This document shows positions 26,761-37,347 of a DNA stretch of 64,000 nt, in pieces. The notes beneath the pieces are model-generated. The model saw only the letters and a program-made list of their open reading frames with translations. It had not been told where the DNA came from and did not search any database. The position numbers and the translations under genes were made by a program. This stretch comes from Flavobacterium ammoniigenes (lineage in GTDB: Bacteria > Bacteroidota > Bacteroidia > Flavobacteriales > Flavobacteriaceae): NCBI RefSeq assembly GCF_020886055.1, contig NZ_AP025184.1:2046001-2110000 (forward strand). The letters are read 5' to 3'. Each line of letters starts with the position of its first letter. Positions within the stretch are counted from its first letter, which is position 1.

Positions 26761-28302
26761 TTAATACTTAGCAGGAACACCTGGCTTAGGTAATGATTTT
26801 TGAATAAATTTTCTTAGGTCATCATTTCCTTTAATCAAGTCTTCTTTTCGAAGATACATCATATGGCCACTGCGATACCCTTCAAAAGACATTCTGTCTT
26901 TTAGTCTGCCGCTCGGATCCATTTGCCACAAATTGTATTTGGCATTGAAATAATCACAAGCCCCATCGTAATATCCAGATTGTACTAATACATGCAAATA
27001 CGGATTTTGAGCCATCGCTTGACGCAAATTCTCCCCCGTTTTATCACCCGAATTATCCCAAGGATGAACTGGTCCAAACATATTGTATTTTAAATCGGTT
27101 TTATATCCTAAATTATTACGAAGATAAATATTGATCGCTGGTGTAAATGAATGCAACCAAGAAGTTAATTCCGAATTAAAATCGGGTCCATCTCCAGCAT
27201 CTTTGCGATCTATTCCTTTGTAACGAGAATCTAATCTACCCACAGTATACCCTTGATCTCTCAACAACTCTTTCCAAAAATAATCCAATGGAACATCCAA
27301 ATTATTTTGCAAAATTACTTTTTCATCAACCCCTGAATAACGAGCCATTTTAGAAGCAATTGCTTTTCTTTCGGCTGGATCTATAAATCCTCCTTTACTC
27401 ATGGCAGGAATTAATTCGTTAATGGTGAATTGTTCCACTTCTGGCAACATTGCAGTTAAATCTTTGGATTGCAAATCAGCAGCAAGTTTTTTATGAAACC
27501 AAGCTGTAGCCGCAAAATAAGGCAAACGCAAAGCAGCTTTTGAAGCCACTCCTCTTTCTATTCCTAAAGTAGTTGGTGAAACTAAAACAACACCATTTAA
27601 ATACATCCATTGATTTTCTTGTAATTCCAAAGCCAATCCAGAAACACGTGTGGTTCCATAACTTTCACCTATTAGATACTTTGGTGATGCCCAACGATTA
27701 TTACGAGTTACAAATGTTTTGATCCATTCTGCCAAATACTTCACATCGGCATTGACTCCAAAAAAAGTTGATTTCGGTGTTTCTTTGTTTGTCATTCTAG
27801 AATAAGCGGTATTGACTGGATTGACAAAAACAATATCAGCTACATCCAAAATAGAATACGGATTTTGTTTAACTCCATAGGGCTGTACCGGATATCCTTC
27901 GTCATCAATATTCAACAAAGTTGGTCCTGTGTAAGCAATTTGCATCCAAACCGAAGCCGAACCTGGACCACCATTAAATGAAATTACCAAGGGACGACTA
28001 GCTCTGTCATTCACATCGGAACGCTCATAATAGGTGTAAAATATTCCTGCAATAGTTTTCCCATCCTCGTCCCAAACCGGCATTGTTCCGGTTGTTGCTT
28101 GGTATGGAACCTTTTGACCTTTAATAGTAGTAAGATGCTGAGTAATTACTTTTTCATCTGGATTGAATTTAATATTGGATGCCAAACTTTCTACTTTTTC
28201 AGCTGGTGCAACAGCTGGTGTATCGGTTTTTTTAGTAGGAGTTTGCGCAATAGCGGTTAAGAAAGAACCGGTGAGCACTAAAGAAAACAACATTTTTTTC
28301 AT
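26761..28302 (-). CDS. Secreted S10-family serine carboxypeptidase
   Basis: The 513-residue protein has a signal peptide (about 1-20, ending AIAQ). The oxyanion-region motif FNGGPGSASVW, the nucleophile in GESYGTTR and the C-terminal catalytic His in GHMMYL are all present, and the Asp probably lies in SGYYDGACDYFN. These are the features of serine carboxypeptidases, which trim C-terminal residues at acidic pH; bacterial members are secreted. I start it at 28302, behind a promoter box at 28350-28343; the longer frame to 28341 would begin almost on that box. It is monocistronic. Confidence 0.88.
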   Translation of the reverse strand: MKKMLFSLVLTGSFLTAIAQTPTKKTDTPAVAPAEKVESLASNIKFNPDEKVITQHLTTIKGQKVPYQATTGTMPVWDEDGKTIAGIFYTYYERSDVNDRASRPLVISFNGGPGSASVWMQIAYTGPTLLNIDDEGYPVQPYGVKQNPYSILDVADIVFVNPVNTAYSRMTNKETPKSTFFGVNADVKYLAEWIKTFVTRNNRWASPKYLIGESYGTTRVSGLALELQENQWMYLNGVVLVSPTTLGIERGVASKAALRLPYFAATAWFHKKLAADLQSKDLTAMLPEVEQFTINELIPAMSKGGFIDPAERKAIASKMARYSGVDEKVILQNNLDVPLDYFWKELLRDQGYTVGRLDSRYKGIDRKDAGDGPDFNSELTSWLHSFTPAINIYLRNNLGYKTDLKYNMFGPVHPWDNSGDKTGENLRQAMAQNPYLHVLVQSGYYDGACDYFNAKYNLWQMDPSGRLKDRMSFEGYRSGHMMYLRKEDLIKGNDDLRKFIQKSLPKPGVPAKY

Positions 28303-28342
28303 AATAATAGTATTGAAGCGGTTATTTTTTTGATTAGACAAA

Positions 28343-28350
28343 CAAATGTA
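28343..28350 (-). promoter_or_regulatory. Promoter -7 element of the S10 peptidase gene
   Basis: The minus strand reads TACATTTG, 40 bases before the ATG at 28302. Confidence 0.45.
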
Positions 28351-28406
28351 AAATAAAATAGGAATAAATCACTCTATACAAACCAGTTAAATAATGGAAT
28401 AAAAAA

Positions 28407-28436
28407 AAATCCCAAAACGACTGCTTTGGGATTTTA
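28407..28436 (-). terminator. Terminator after the immunophilin gene
   Basis: AAATCCCAAA pairs with TTTGGGATTT around an 8-base loop; on the minus strand a long T run follows. Confidence 0.8.
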
Positions 28437-28455
28437 TACTATTAAATTAAATGGA

Positions 28456-29388
28456 TTATTTTACATCCATCAACTCTACGTCAAAGATTAAAGTAGCATT
28501 GGGCGGAATCACTCCTCCAGCACCGCGAGAACCATATCCTAAGTGTGATGGAATCACAAATCGAGCTTTATCACCCACTTGCAATAAGGCAATTCCTTCA
28601 TCCCAACCTTCGATCACATTACCTCTACCTAATGGAAATTCGATTGGTTTTTTTCGTGCGTAGGAACTATCAAACACTTTTCCGTCAGGTAATTGCCCTG
28701 AATAGTGTACCGATACTGTTTTACCGTCTTCTGCTTTTTTACCAGATCCTCTTTGGATAAATTGGTAACGCAAACCACTTTCAGTTTTTTCAAAACCAGC
28801 AGCTAACTTTTCCATTTCAGCTTCAGCAGCAGCGCGTTCCGCTTCAATACGTTTGGCACGAGAACCTTCAAAAGTTCTAAAAGCTTCTACTGCATTCCAT
28901 TGCTCTGCTTCTGCACCTACTCTAATTATTTCTAAAGACTCTAATAGATCACCTTGAGCCACCGCATCCACAACCTCTTGCCCTTCGATCACATGACCAA
29001 AAACAGTATGTTTACCATCCAACCAAGAAGTTGGCACGTGCGTAATATAAAATTGAGACCCATTGGTACCCGGACCAGCATTAGCCATAGCCAAAACTCC
29101 CGGACGATCGTGCTTCAAACTAGGGTGAAATTCATCATCAAATTTGTATCCTGCATCTCCAGTTCCAGTTCCTTGAGGACAACCTCCTTGAATCATAAAA
29201 TCAGGGATAACACGGTGAAATGTTAAACCGTCATAATATTTAGTTCCTTGAGGTTTTACTTTATTTTCCAAATTCCCTTCAGCCAAAGCCACAAAGTTTC
29301 CTACTGTTCCTGGCGTTAAATCGTGTGTTAATTTTACTAAAACTGAACCCTTAGCGGTATTGAATTTAGCGTATATTCCGTTTTCCAT
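28456..29388 (-). CDS. Dual-family peptidylprolyl isomerase (cyclophilin-FKBP fusion)
   Basis: One 310-residue protein carries two unrelated prolyl isomerases. The cyclophilin part (about 5-157) has the catalytic FHRVIPDFMIQGG, GVLAMANAGPGTNGSQFYIT and W/HTVFG motifs. A charged Ala/Glu-rich helix (about 165-200) links it to an FKBP domain (about 206-310) with VHYSGQL, FDSSY, VIEGWDEG, IPSHLGYG and IPPN. Both active sites look complete. There is no signal peptide, so it is cytoplasmic. Cyclophilin-first fusions (CFBP) are known from a few bacteria including, from memory, Flavobacterium johnsoniae. It probably assists protein folding. It is a single-gene unit with promoter and terminator. Confidence 0.92.
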   Translation of the reverse strand: MENGIYAKFNTAKGSVLVKLTHDLTPGTVGNFVALAEGNLENKVKPQGTKYYDGLTFHRVIPDFMIQGGCPQGTGTGDAGYKFDDEFHPSLKHDRPGVLAMANAGPGTNGSQFYITHVPTSWLDGKHTVFGHVIEGQEVVDAVAQGDLLESLEIIRVGAEAEQWNAVEAFRTFEGSRAKRIEAERAAAEAEMEKLAAGFEKTESGLRYQFIQRGSGKKAEDGKTVSVHYSGQLPDGKVFDSSYARKKPIEFPLGRGNVIEGWDEGIALLQVGDKARFVIPSHLGYGSRGAGGVIPPNATLIFDVELMDVK

Positions 29389-29411
29389 TGTTGTTGATTT
29401 TTATTGATGCG

Positions 29412-29443
29412 CAAAATTACAACAATAATATAGAAATGACAAA
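29412..29443 (-). promoter_or_regulatory. Promoter of the dual immunophilin gene
   Basis: On the minus strand TTTG (29443-29440), a 20-base gap, then TAATTTTG (29419-29412). The leader to the ATG at 29388 is about 18 bases. Confidence 0.6.
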
Positions 29444-29450
29444 AACTTCT

Positions 29451-29555
29451 TGGGCGTGCCCTTCGCAATCGCTACGGTCGGGCTATTCGTTCTATCTTTT
29501 AAACCGCTCAAAAAAAATTCGCAGTTTAAAAGGATGTCACTACTATCCCTCACGC
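29451..29555. repeat. Dispersed hairpin repeat, copy B
   Basis: The arms GGGCTATTCGTTCTATC and AAAGGATGTCACTACTATC match copy A at 5064-5150. The stem differs: TTTTAAAC pairs with GTTTAAAA here. The outer ends GCGTG and CACGC are also complementary. It sits between the immunophilin and trmD promoters. A reading frame continuing from trmD runs through it but is not credible coding sequence. Confidence 0.65.
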
Positions 29556-29606
29556 ATGAACCAACTTGTATTAAGATATTCATTATAAAAAATACTTTAA
29601 ACTTTG

Positions 29607-29614
29607 TACCTTTG
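29607..29614 (+). promoter_or_regulatory. trmD promoter -7 element
   Basis: TACCTTTG, 27 bases before the ATG at 29642. No good -33 box at the usual distance. Confidence 0.5.
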
Positions 29615-29641
29615 ACCCTTCCAACTTTGCAACTATTTGAA

Positions 29642-30319
29642 ATGCGTATAGATATTATAACTGTTCTACCGGAATTATTACGAAGCCCATTCGAAGCTTC
29701 CATTATGAAACGCGCTATCGACAAAGGTTTGGTAGAAGTTCATATTCATAATTTACGCGACTATACTACCAACAAGCAAAAAAGTGTCGATGATTATCCT
29801 TTTGGAGGTGGTGCCGGAATGGTCATGACAGTACAACCTATTGATGCTTGTATTACGTATTTAAAAAGTGAAAGAGAATACGACGAAATCATTTATATGT
29901 CGCCCGATGGAGAAACGTTAAACCAAAAAATGGCTAATACGATGTCCATGTATGAAAACATTATCATTTTATGCGGACATTATAAAGGAGTTGATCAACG
30001 GGTGCGTGATCATTTTATCACCAAAGAAATTTCGATTGGGGATTATGTTTTAAGTGGTGGTGAATTAGGCGCTTTAGTTGTATCGGATGCGTTGATCCGA
30101 TTGATACCTGGCGTTTTGAGTGATGAAACCTCCGCCCTAACCGACAGTTTTCAAGATGGTTTATTATCCGGCCCTATCTATACTCGTCCAGCCGATTATA
30201 AAGGATGGAAAGTACCTGAAGTCTTAACTAGTGGCAATTTTGCCAAAATTGATCAATGGCGAGAAGACAAAGCCTATGAGCATACAAAAAATCGCCGACC
30301 TGACTTATTAGAAGAGTAA
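29642..30319 (+). CDS. trmD: tRNA (guanine-37-N1)-methyltransferase
   Basis: TrmD methylates G37 next to the anticodon with SAM and prevents frameshifting. The 225-residue protein starts [13 protein letters not shown], has the knotted-fold motifs [11 protein letters not shown] (about 53), [12 protein letters not shown] and [13 protein letters not shown], and the C-terminal [23 protein letters not shown] chose the ATG at 29642 because upstream in-frame sequence runs through the promoter and repeat copy B. It is followed by rplS after 124 bases; in many bacteria trmD and rplS form one operon. Confidence 0.94.
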   Translation: MRIDIITVLPELLRSPFEASIMKRAIDKGLVEVHIHNLRDYTTNKQKSVDDYPFGGGAGMVMTVQPIDACITYLKSEREYDEIIYMSPDGETLNQKMANTMSMYENIIILCGHYKGVDQRVRDHFITKEISIGDYVLSGGELGALVVSDALIRLIPGVLSDETSALTDSFQDGLLSGPIYTRPADYKGWKVPEVLTSGNFAKIDQWREDKAYEHTKNRRPDLLEE

Positions 30320-30364
30320 TTGAATATTTTTTGTGTTTTTTCTTTAATATTCAAAATTTATATT

Positions 30365-30443
30365 TAATTTCGCAGCCGCATTAGACCAACCTCTGGCGAG
30401 AACCGTGAATGTTGCTCTATATTAAACCATAATTAAAATTATC
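30365..30443 (+). promoter_or_regulatory. rplS promoter and candidate L19 leader
   Basis: TAATTTCG (30365-30372) resembles the -7 box. The following 70 bases contain a stretch, 30371-30419, clearly richer in G and C than other leaders in this window. It may be a ribosomal protein leader that L19 or the ribosome regulates. I cannot draw a convincing structure by eye. Confidence 0.35.
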
Positions 30444-30797
30444 ATGGCAGATTTAATGAAATTCGTTAAAGACGAATTCGTAACAAGAAAAGATTTCCCA
30501 GATTTCGGAGCTGGAGACACAATTACTGTTTTCTACGAAATTAAAGAGGGTGAAAAAACTAGAACTCAGTTTTTTAAAGGAGTAGTGATTCAAAGAAGAG
30601 GTTCTGGAAATACAGAAACTTTTACTATTCGTAAAATGTCTGGAGCAATTGGAGTAGAGCGTATCTTCCCAGTTAATTTACCAGCTTTGCAAAAAATTGA
30701 AATCAATAAGAAAGGTGCTGTACGTAGAGCTAGAATTTTCTACTTCAGAGAACTTACTGGTAAAAAAGCAAAAATTAAAGATAAAAGAAGATTCTAA
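30444..30797 (+). CDS. rplS: 50S ribosomal protein L19 (bL19)
   Basis: The 117-residue basic protein of the large subunit lies at the 30S-50S interface. It has the conserved FGAGDTITVFYEIKEGEKTR, FKGVVIQRRGSGNTETFTIRKMS and GVERIFPVNLP followed by GAVRRARIFYFRELTGKKAKIKD. Length is typical. It has its own weak promoter and a terminator, and lies downstream of trmD in the usual order. The upstream leader is a candidate for autoregulation. Confidence 0.97.
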   Translation: MADLMKFVKDEFVTRKDFPDFGAGDTITVFYEIKEGEKTRTQFFKGVVIQRRGSGNTETFTIRKMSGAIGVERIFPVNLPALQKIEINKKGAVRRARIFYFRELTGKKAKIKDKRRF

Positions 30798-30815
30798 TAT
30801 CCTCTTGAATTTATT

Positions 30816-30843
30816 AAAGTCCCACAATGTGGGACTTTTTTTT
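30816..30843 (+). terminator. Terminator after rplS
   Basis: AAAGTCCCACA pairs with TGTGGGACTTT, followed by a long T run. Confidence 0.85.
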
Positions 30844-30979
30844 GACATAAAATGAGCTTAAAATTCTCAATTTAGGAATTTTATCACCCTAAAAATAACA
30901 ATTTGCAAATAAGGTGTTTAATCCCTTTAAATATTCGTTTTTATCAACCAATGCGACTTATTTTTACATCTGATTTTCC

Positions 30980-30987
30980 TATATTTG
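30980..30987 (+). promoter_or_regulatory. icd promoter -7 element
   Basis: TATATTTG, a perfect match; transcription would begin near 30993, giving a leader of about 67 bases. Confidence 0.5.
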
Positions 30988-30996
30988 CCCCGCTAA

Positions 30997-33282
<2,286 letters not shown>

Positions 33283-33306
33283 TCAACTTTATTATATACA
33301 CTTATA

Positions 33307-33335
33307 AAGGCAACTAATTTAGTTGCCTTTTTTTT
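33307..33335 (+). terminator. Terminator after icd
   Basis: AAGGCAACTAA pairs with TTAGTTGCCTT and is followed by a T run. Confidence 0.85.
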
Positions 33336-33342
33336 AACGTTT

Positions 33343-33376
33343 AATTTCATTAAATGTTATTACTTTTAATGAAATT
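33343..33376. promoter_or_regulatory. Inverted repeat at the TonB receptor start, likely operator
   Basis: AATTTCATTAAA (33343-33354) and TTTAATGAAATT (33365-33376) are perfect 12-base inverted arms around a 10-base spacer. They overlap the only promoter-like box (TACTTTTA, 33361-33368) and end 14 bases before the ATG. The layout suits a dimeric repressor; a leader hairpin is the alternative. Confidence 0.45.
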
Positions 33377-33390
33377 TGTATCGGATTCAA

Positions 33391-35787
33391 ATGAAAAATC
33401 AAATGATGATTTCAAAAAAAATTAGCCTACTCTTTTTACTGCTATTATGCAGCTTTTCGCTGACTGCTCAGGAACGATTTACTTTAAGTGGAACTGTTAG
33501 CGATAGCAATAGTAATGAAACCTTAATTGGGGTCAACTTATACATCCCTGAATTAAAAACCGGAATAACTACAAATGAATATGGTTTTTACTCTATAACT
33601 GTTCCAAAAGGCTCCTACACTATTCGAATAAGTTACATGGGCTACAACTCGCTGGAAGAGAAAATTCAATTGCAACAGAATACTAAAACAAATTTCAAAC
33701 TCTACTCAGCAGAGAATACATTGAAGGAAGTAATTGTTACCGACACTAAATCCAAAATAGACATTCGAAAACCAGAAATGAGTGTCAACAAACTCTCGAT
33801 ATCGGCAATCAAAAGAATGCCAGTAGTACTAGGAGAAGTCGATGTTTTAAAATCTATTTTATTACTTCCTGGTGTAACTAATGCGGGCGAAGGCGCTTCG
33901 GGATTCAATGTTCGCGGTGGTGGTGCAGATCAAAATTTAATCTTATTGGACGAGGCAACTATTTTTAATTCGTCGCACGTTTTTGGTTTTTTCTCTGTCT
34001 TTAATCCCGATGCAATCAAAGATTTAAAATTGTACAAAGGTGGCATTCCAGCACGTTTTGGAGGAAGAGCATCTTCAGTATTAGATATTTATCAAAAAGA
34101 TGGGAACAGTAAAAAATTCAGTGCTAATGGAGGAATTGGATTAATATCAAGTCGTTTGTTACTTGAAGGTCCTTTGGTAAAAGACAAAGGTTCTTTCTTA
34201 ATTGGCGGCCGAAGTTCGTATGCTCATTTATTCCTAAAACTCTCTGAAGATCAAAAAGATAACGCTGCTTATTTTTACGATTTAAACACAAAACTGAGTT
34301 ACAAAATCAACCCCAATAATAATTTGTTTTTATCCGGGTACTTTGGTCGAGATGTTTTCAGCTTAGCCAATAGTTTTACCAATATTTACGGAAATTCAAC
34401 ATTAAACCTTAGATGGAACCACTTGTTTTCTAACAAACTTTTTTCAAATCTTTCGTTAATTTATTCCGATTATTATTACGGACTTGATTTGGATTTTGTA
34501 GGATTCAAATGGGATTCGGGAATTAAAAATTACAATATTAAATACGATTTCAAAAATTACATTTCAGATCGTTTTAAACTCAATTATGGTATTAATGCCA
34601 TTTATTATGATTTCAATCCTGGAATCATTAAACCTTCCGACAGTAATTCAGGAATTAACTTTTCACAGCTGGACAAAAAATATGCTTTTGAACCCGCAAT
34701 GTATATTAATGCCGATCAAGAAATTAGTTCAAGTCTTTCTATTTCATACGGATTGCGTTATAGTTTATTTTACCGTTTAGGCCAATCTGACCTAAATGTG
34801 TACGCCAATAACAACCCTGTTATATTCAATCCTGAGCTTCAGATTTATGAGAAAGCAAGTCCAATTGGCAAAACCACTTTCGATAAAAATAAGGTAATGA
34901 AAAGCTTCAATTACCTCGAACCCCGTTTTTCTGCGGCCTATCAATTGAACGACAATCAATCAGTCAAAGCGAGTTATAATCGTATGGTACAATACCTTCA
35001 ATTGGTATCCAATACTTCTTCTCCAACACCACTAGATGTTTGGACGCCAAGCGATGCATTCATCAAACCCCAAATAGCGGATCAGGTGGCATTAGGCTAT
35101 TTTACAAATTTCAACAATGATCTGTATTCATTGGAAGTAGAAACCTATTATAAAAAAGTACAAAACCGAATTGATTATATTGACGGTGCCGATTTGATCG
35201 CCAATAATGCGTTGGAACAAGTTATTTTAAATGGACAAATGAGATCCTATGGATTAGAAATAATGCTAAAGAAAAATGAAGGTCGCCTTAACGGTTGGAT
35301 TTCCTACACACTCTCGCGTTCAGAACAACAAACTCCAGGAAGAACTAGTTCAGAAAGCGGAATAAATGATGGGCAGTGGTACAAATCGGCCTATGATAAA
35401 TTACACAATTTAGCGGTAACCAGTTCGTATTTACTGAATGAAAAATGGTCCTTTGGAGCCAACTTTACCTTACAATCGGGTCAGCCCGTTACCTATCCAA
35501 ATGGACAATATCAATATCTTGGAATAACAATTCCTAGTTATGGATTGCGAAATGAAAATCGATTACCCACCTACCATCATTTAGACATTTCTGCTACCTT
35601 AACCCCAAGAAAAAATGACAACAGAAACTGGAAAGGAGAATGGGTATTTAGTATTTATAATCTATATAATCGAAAGAATGCTGCGGCAATTAACTTTAGA
35701 CAAAATAGTGAGACTGGAAATAATGAAGCGGTAAAAACCTCAATTTTCGGAATGGTACCAGCTGTAAGCTATAATTTTAAATTTTAA
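33391..35787 (+). CDS. TonB-dependent outer-membrane receptor
   Basis: The 798-residue protein has a signal peptide (about 1-25, ending LTAQ). A carboxypeptidase-like regulatory domain follows (about 28-110; SGTVSDSNSNETLIGVNLYI), then a plug domain (about 118-225; GFNVRGGGADQNLILLDEA, GGIPARFGGRASSVLDIYQKDG) and a beta-barrel to the C-terminal aromatic residue (VSYNFKF). It imports a scarce substrate using TonB energy. The next gene, a DUF4249 lipoprotein, is its usual partner. The substrate is not known; the thiamine pyrophosphokinase gene that follows hints at thiamine, but there is no TPP riboswitch. The ATG at 33391 is preferred to a TTG five codons upstream. Confidence 0.9.
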   Translation: MKNQMMISKKISLLFLLLLCSFSLTAQERFTLSGTVSDSNSNETLIGVNLYIPELKTGITTNEYGFYSITVPKGSYTIRISYMGYNSLEEKIQLQQNTKTNFKLYSAENTLKEVIVTDTKSKIDIRKPEMSVNKLSISAIKRMPVVLGEVDVLKSILLLPGVTNAGEGASGFNVRGGGADQNLILLDEATIFNSSHVFGFFSVFNPDAIKDLKLYKGGIPARFGGRASSVLDIYQKDGNSKKFSANGGIGLISSRLLLEGPLVKDKGSFLIGGRSSYAHLFLKLSEDQKDNAAYFYDLNTKLSYKINPNNNLFLSGYFGRDVFSLANSFTNIYGNSTLNLRWNHLFSNKLFSNLSLIYSDYYYGLDLDFVGFKWDSGIKNYNIKYDFKNYISDRFKLNYGINAIYYDFNPGIIKPSDSNSGINFSQLDKKYAFEPAMYINADQEISSSLSISYGLRYSLFYRLGQSDLNVYANNNPVIFNPELQIYEKASPIGKTTFDKNKVMKSFNYLEPRFSAAYQLNDNQSVKASYNRMVQYLQLVSNTSSPTPLDVWTPSDAFIKPQIADQVALGYFTNFNNDLYSLEVETYYKKVQNRIDYIDGADLIANNALEQVILNGQMRSYGLEIMLKKNEGRLNGWISYTLSRSEQQTPGRTSSESGINDGQWYKSAYDKLHNLAVTSSYLLNEKWSFGANFTLQSGQPVTYPNGQYQYLGITIPSYGLRNENRLPTYHHLDISATLTPRKNDNRNWKGEWVFSIYNLYNRKNAAAINFRQNSETGNNEAVKTSIFGMVPAVSYNFKF

Positions 35788-35792
35788 ACGTC

Positions 35793-36614
35793 ATGAGAAA
35801 ATTATATTCATTACTAACTATAATTACTTGTTTATCGCTTTTAGGTTGTGAAGAAGTGATTCCATTAGATCTTCAATCAGGAACGCCGAAACTGGTAGTG
35901 GAAGCTGCTTTAACATGGAAAAAAGGAACTACCGGTAATATCCAAAAAATAAAATTAAGCACCACAACAGATTATTACAGTGATTCTCCAAATTATGTGA
36001 AAGGAGCGACAGTATTTGTTCAAAATAGTGCGAATCAAAGTTTTACTTTTGTTGAAGTACCCAACACAGGTGAATATAAGTGTTCGAATTTTATTCCCGT
36101 AATTGGCGACACCTACCGTTTGTCAATTCGATACAATGGAAACACCTATACCGCGCAAGAAGTACTGCAACCCGTTGCTACTATAATGAAAGTGGAACAA
36201 AATAATAATGGTGGTTTTGGTGGAAAAAACATTGAATTGAAAGCACATTATATCGACCCTTCGGATGTGAAAAATTACTACCTATACCGTTATACCTATT
36301 CTAGTCAAGTAATCTCCAATTTTTATACTGATGAAGATGTATTCTACAATGGAAATGAATTTTTCAGCATCTCTCAAAACGATAAAATTAAATCCGGTGA
36401 TAAAGTAGAAATCAATCATTATGGTATTTCTAGAACCTATTTTAACTATATGTCAGTATTAGTGAGTATTGCCGGTAATGGTGGTGGCGGACCTTTTCAA
36501 TCGCCTCCAGCAACTGTAAGAGGGAATATAATCAACACTACACAAGAAGAAAATTTTCCGTTGGGATACTTTTCATTAAGTGAATACGACTCAGTAAACT
36601 ATACCGTTAAATAA
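35793..36614 (+). CDS. DUF4249 surface lipoprotein
   Basis: The 273-residue protein has a lipoprotein signal with lipobox LLGC (Cys about 19), so it is lipid-anchored. The conserved DUF4249 start EEVIPLDLQSGTPKLVVEAALT and the core YRLSIRYNGNTYTAQEVL are visible, together with Gly-rich stretches. DUF4249 proteins occur next to TonB-dependent receptors in Bacteroidota and probably form a lid or substrate-capturing partner, by analogy with SusD. It starts 5 bases after the receptor gene, so the two are co-translated. No substrate is evident. Confidence 0.88.
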   Translation: MRKLYSLLTIITCLSLLGCEEVIPLDLQSGTPKLVVEAALTWKKGTTGNIQKIKLSTTTDYYSDSPNYVKGATVFVQNSANQSFTFVEVPNTGEYKCSNFIPVIGDTYRLSIRYNGNTYTAQEVLQPVATIMKVEQNNNGGFGGKNIELKAHYIDPSDVKNYYLYRYTYSSQVISNFYTDEDVFYNGNEFFSISQNDKIKSGDKVEINHYGISRTYFNYMSVLVSIAGNGGGGPFQSPPATVRGNIINTTQEENFPLGYFSLSEYDSVNYTVK

Positions 36615-36648
36615 AATCCGCTATTTGTAAAATTAAAACTAGTACACA

Positions 36649-37311
36649 ATGTCTTCACATCACATCGTTCGAGACGACCAAGAGCCTGCTTTAATTATAG
36701 CCAATGGTGCCGCCTGCCAACCAGAATTATTGGGGCAGTTATTAGAATGGTCCCCCTTGGTTGTTGTATTGGATGCTGCCATGGAACGCGTGATGGAATT
36801 GGACATCAAAGTAGATGTTTTATTGGGTGATTTTGATGCTGATTTTGACCCCGAAAAATACCAAACAGAACAATACCCAATTGACATTATACATGCTCCA
36901 GATCAAAACAAAACCGACTTGGAAAAAGCATTTGACTATCTAATCGAACGCAATATTCCAGCCGTGAATGTGGTTTGGGCAACTGGAAAACGAGCCGATC
37001 ATACTATTACCAACCTTACTACAATTACCAGCTATCGTGATCGTTTAAAAATTGTTCTCTTGGACGACCATTCCAAAGTATTTTTATTGCCCAAAAAATT
37101 CGAAAAATGGTATACTGCAAATACATCCATTTCTTTAATTCCTATCGGACAGGTAACTGGAATTCATTCTTCGAATTTATTTTATCCTTTACAAAACGAC
37201 TCATTAAAATTAGGTTATCGAACGGGAAGCAGTAATCATGTAACGCATGACGGTATCGTAACCATCGAACATGCAGAAGGCGATTTACTTTTGATGGAAT
37301 GTTTTGATTAA
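36649..37311 (+). CDS. Thiamine pyrophosphokinase
   Basis: The enzyme transfers pyrophosphate from ATP to thiamine, giving the cofactor TPP directly. The 220-residue protein has the catalytic motifs VLDAAMERV, LLGDFDAD (about 58-65), PDQNKTDLEKAFDYL and WATGKRADHTITNL, and ends with the beta-sheet binding domain (SIGVTG-like SNHVTHDGIVTIEHAEGDLLLMECF). It follows the DUF4249 gene by 34 bases in the same direction and may be in that operon, which would link the receptor to thiamine salvage. The enzyme call is firm; the link is inference. Confidence 0.9.
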   Translation: MSSHHIVRDDQEPALIIANGAACQPELLGQLLEWSPLVVVLDAAMERVMELDIKVDVLLGDFDADFDPEKYQTEQYPIDIIHAPDQNKTDLEKAFDYLIERNIPAVNVVWATGKRADHTITNLTTITSYRDRLKIVLLDDHSKVFLLPKKFEKWYTANTSISLIPIGQVTGIHSSNLFYPLQNDSLKLGYRTGSSNHVTHDGIVTIEHAEGDLLLMECFD

Positions 37312-37332
37312 AGCATTCCAAAACAGTTTGCC

Positions 37333-37340
37333 TATCTTTG
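37333..37340 (+). promoter_or_regulatory. rlmF promoter -7 element
   Basis: TATCTTTG ends seven bases before the ATG at 37348, so the message would have almost no leader. Confidence 0.5.
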
Positions 37341-37347
37341 CAACGAA

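Noticed and set aside
29450..29641. In-frame N-terminal extension of trmD by 64 residues
   Set aside because: It runs through the dispersed repeat and the promoter box; TrmD proteins start at the MRIDIIT position.
33283..33390. TPP riboswitch ahead of the TonB receptor
   Set aside because: The gap is only 108 bases, largely taken by the icd terminator and an inverted repeat, and the conserved CTGAGA-type core is not present.
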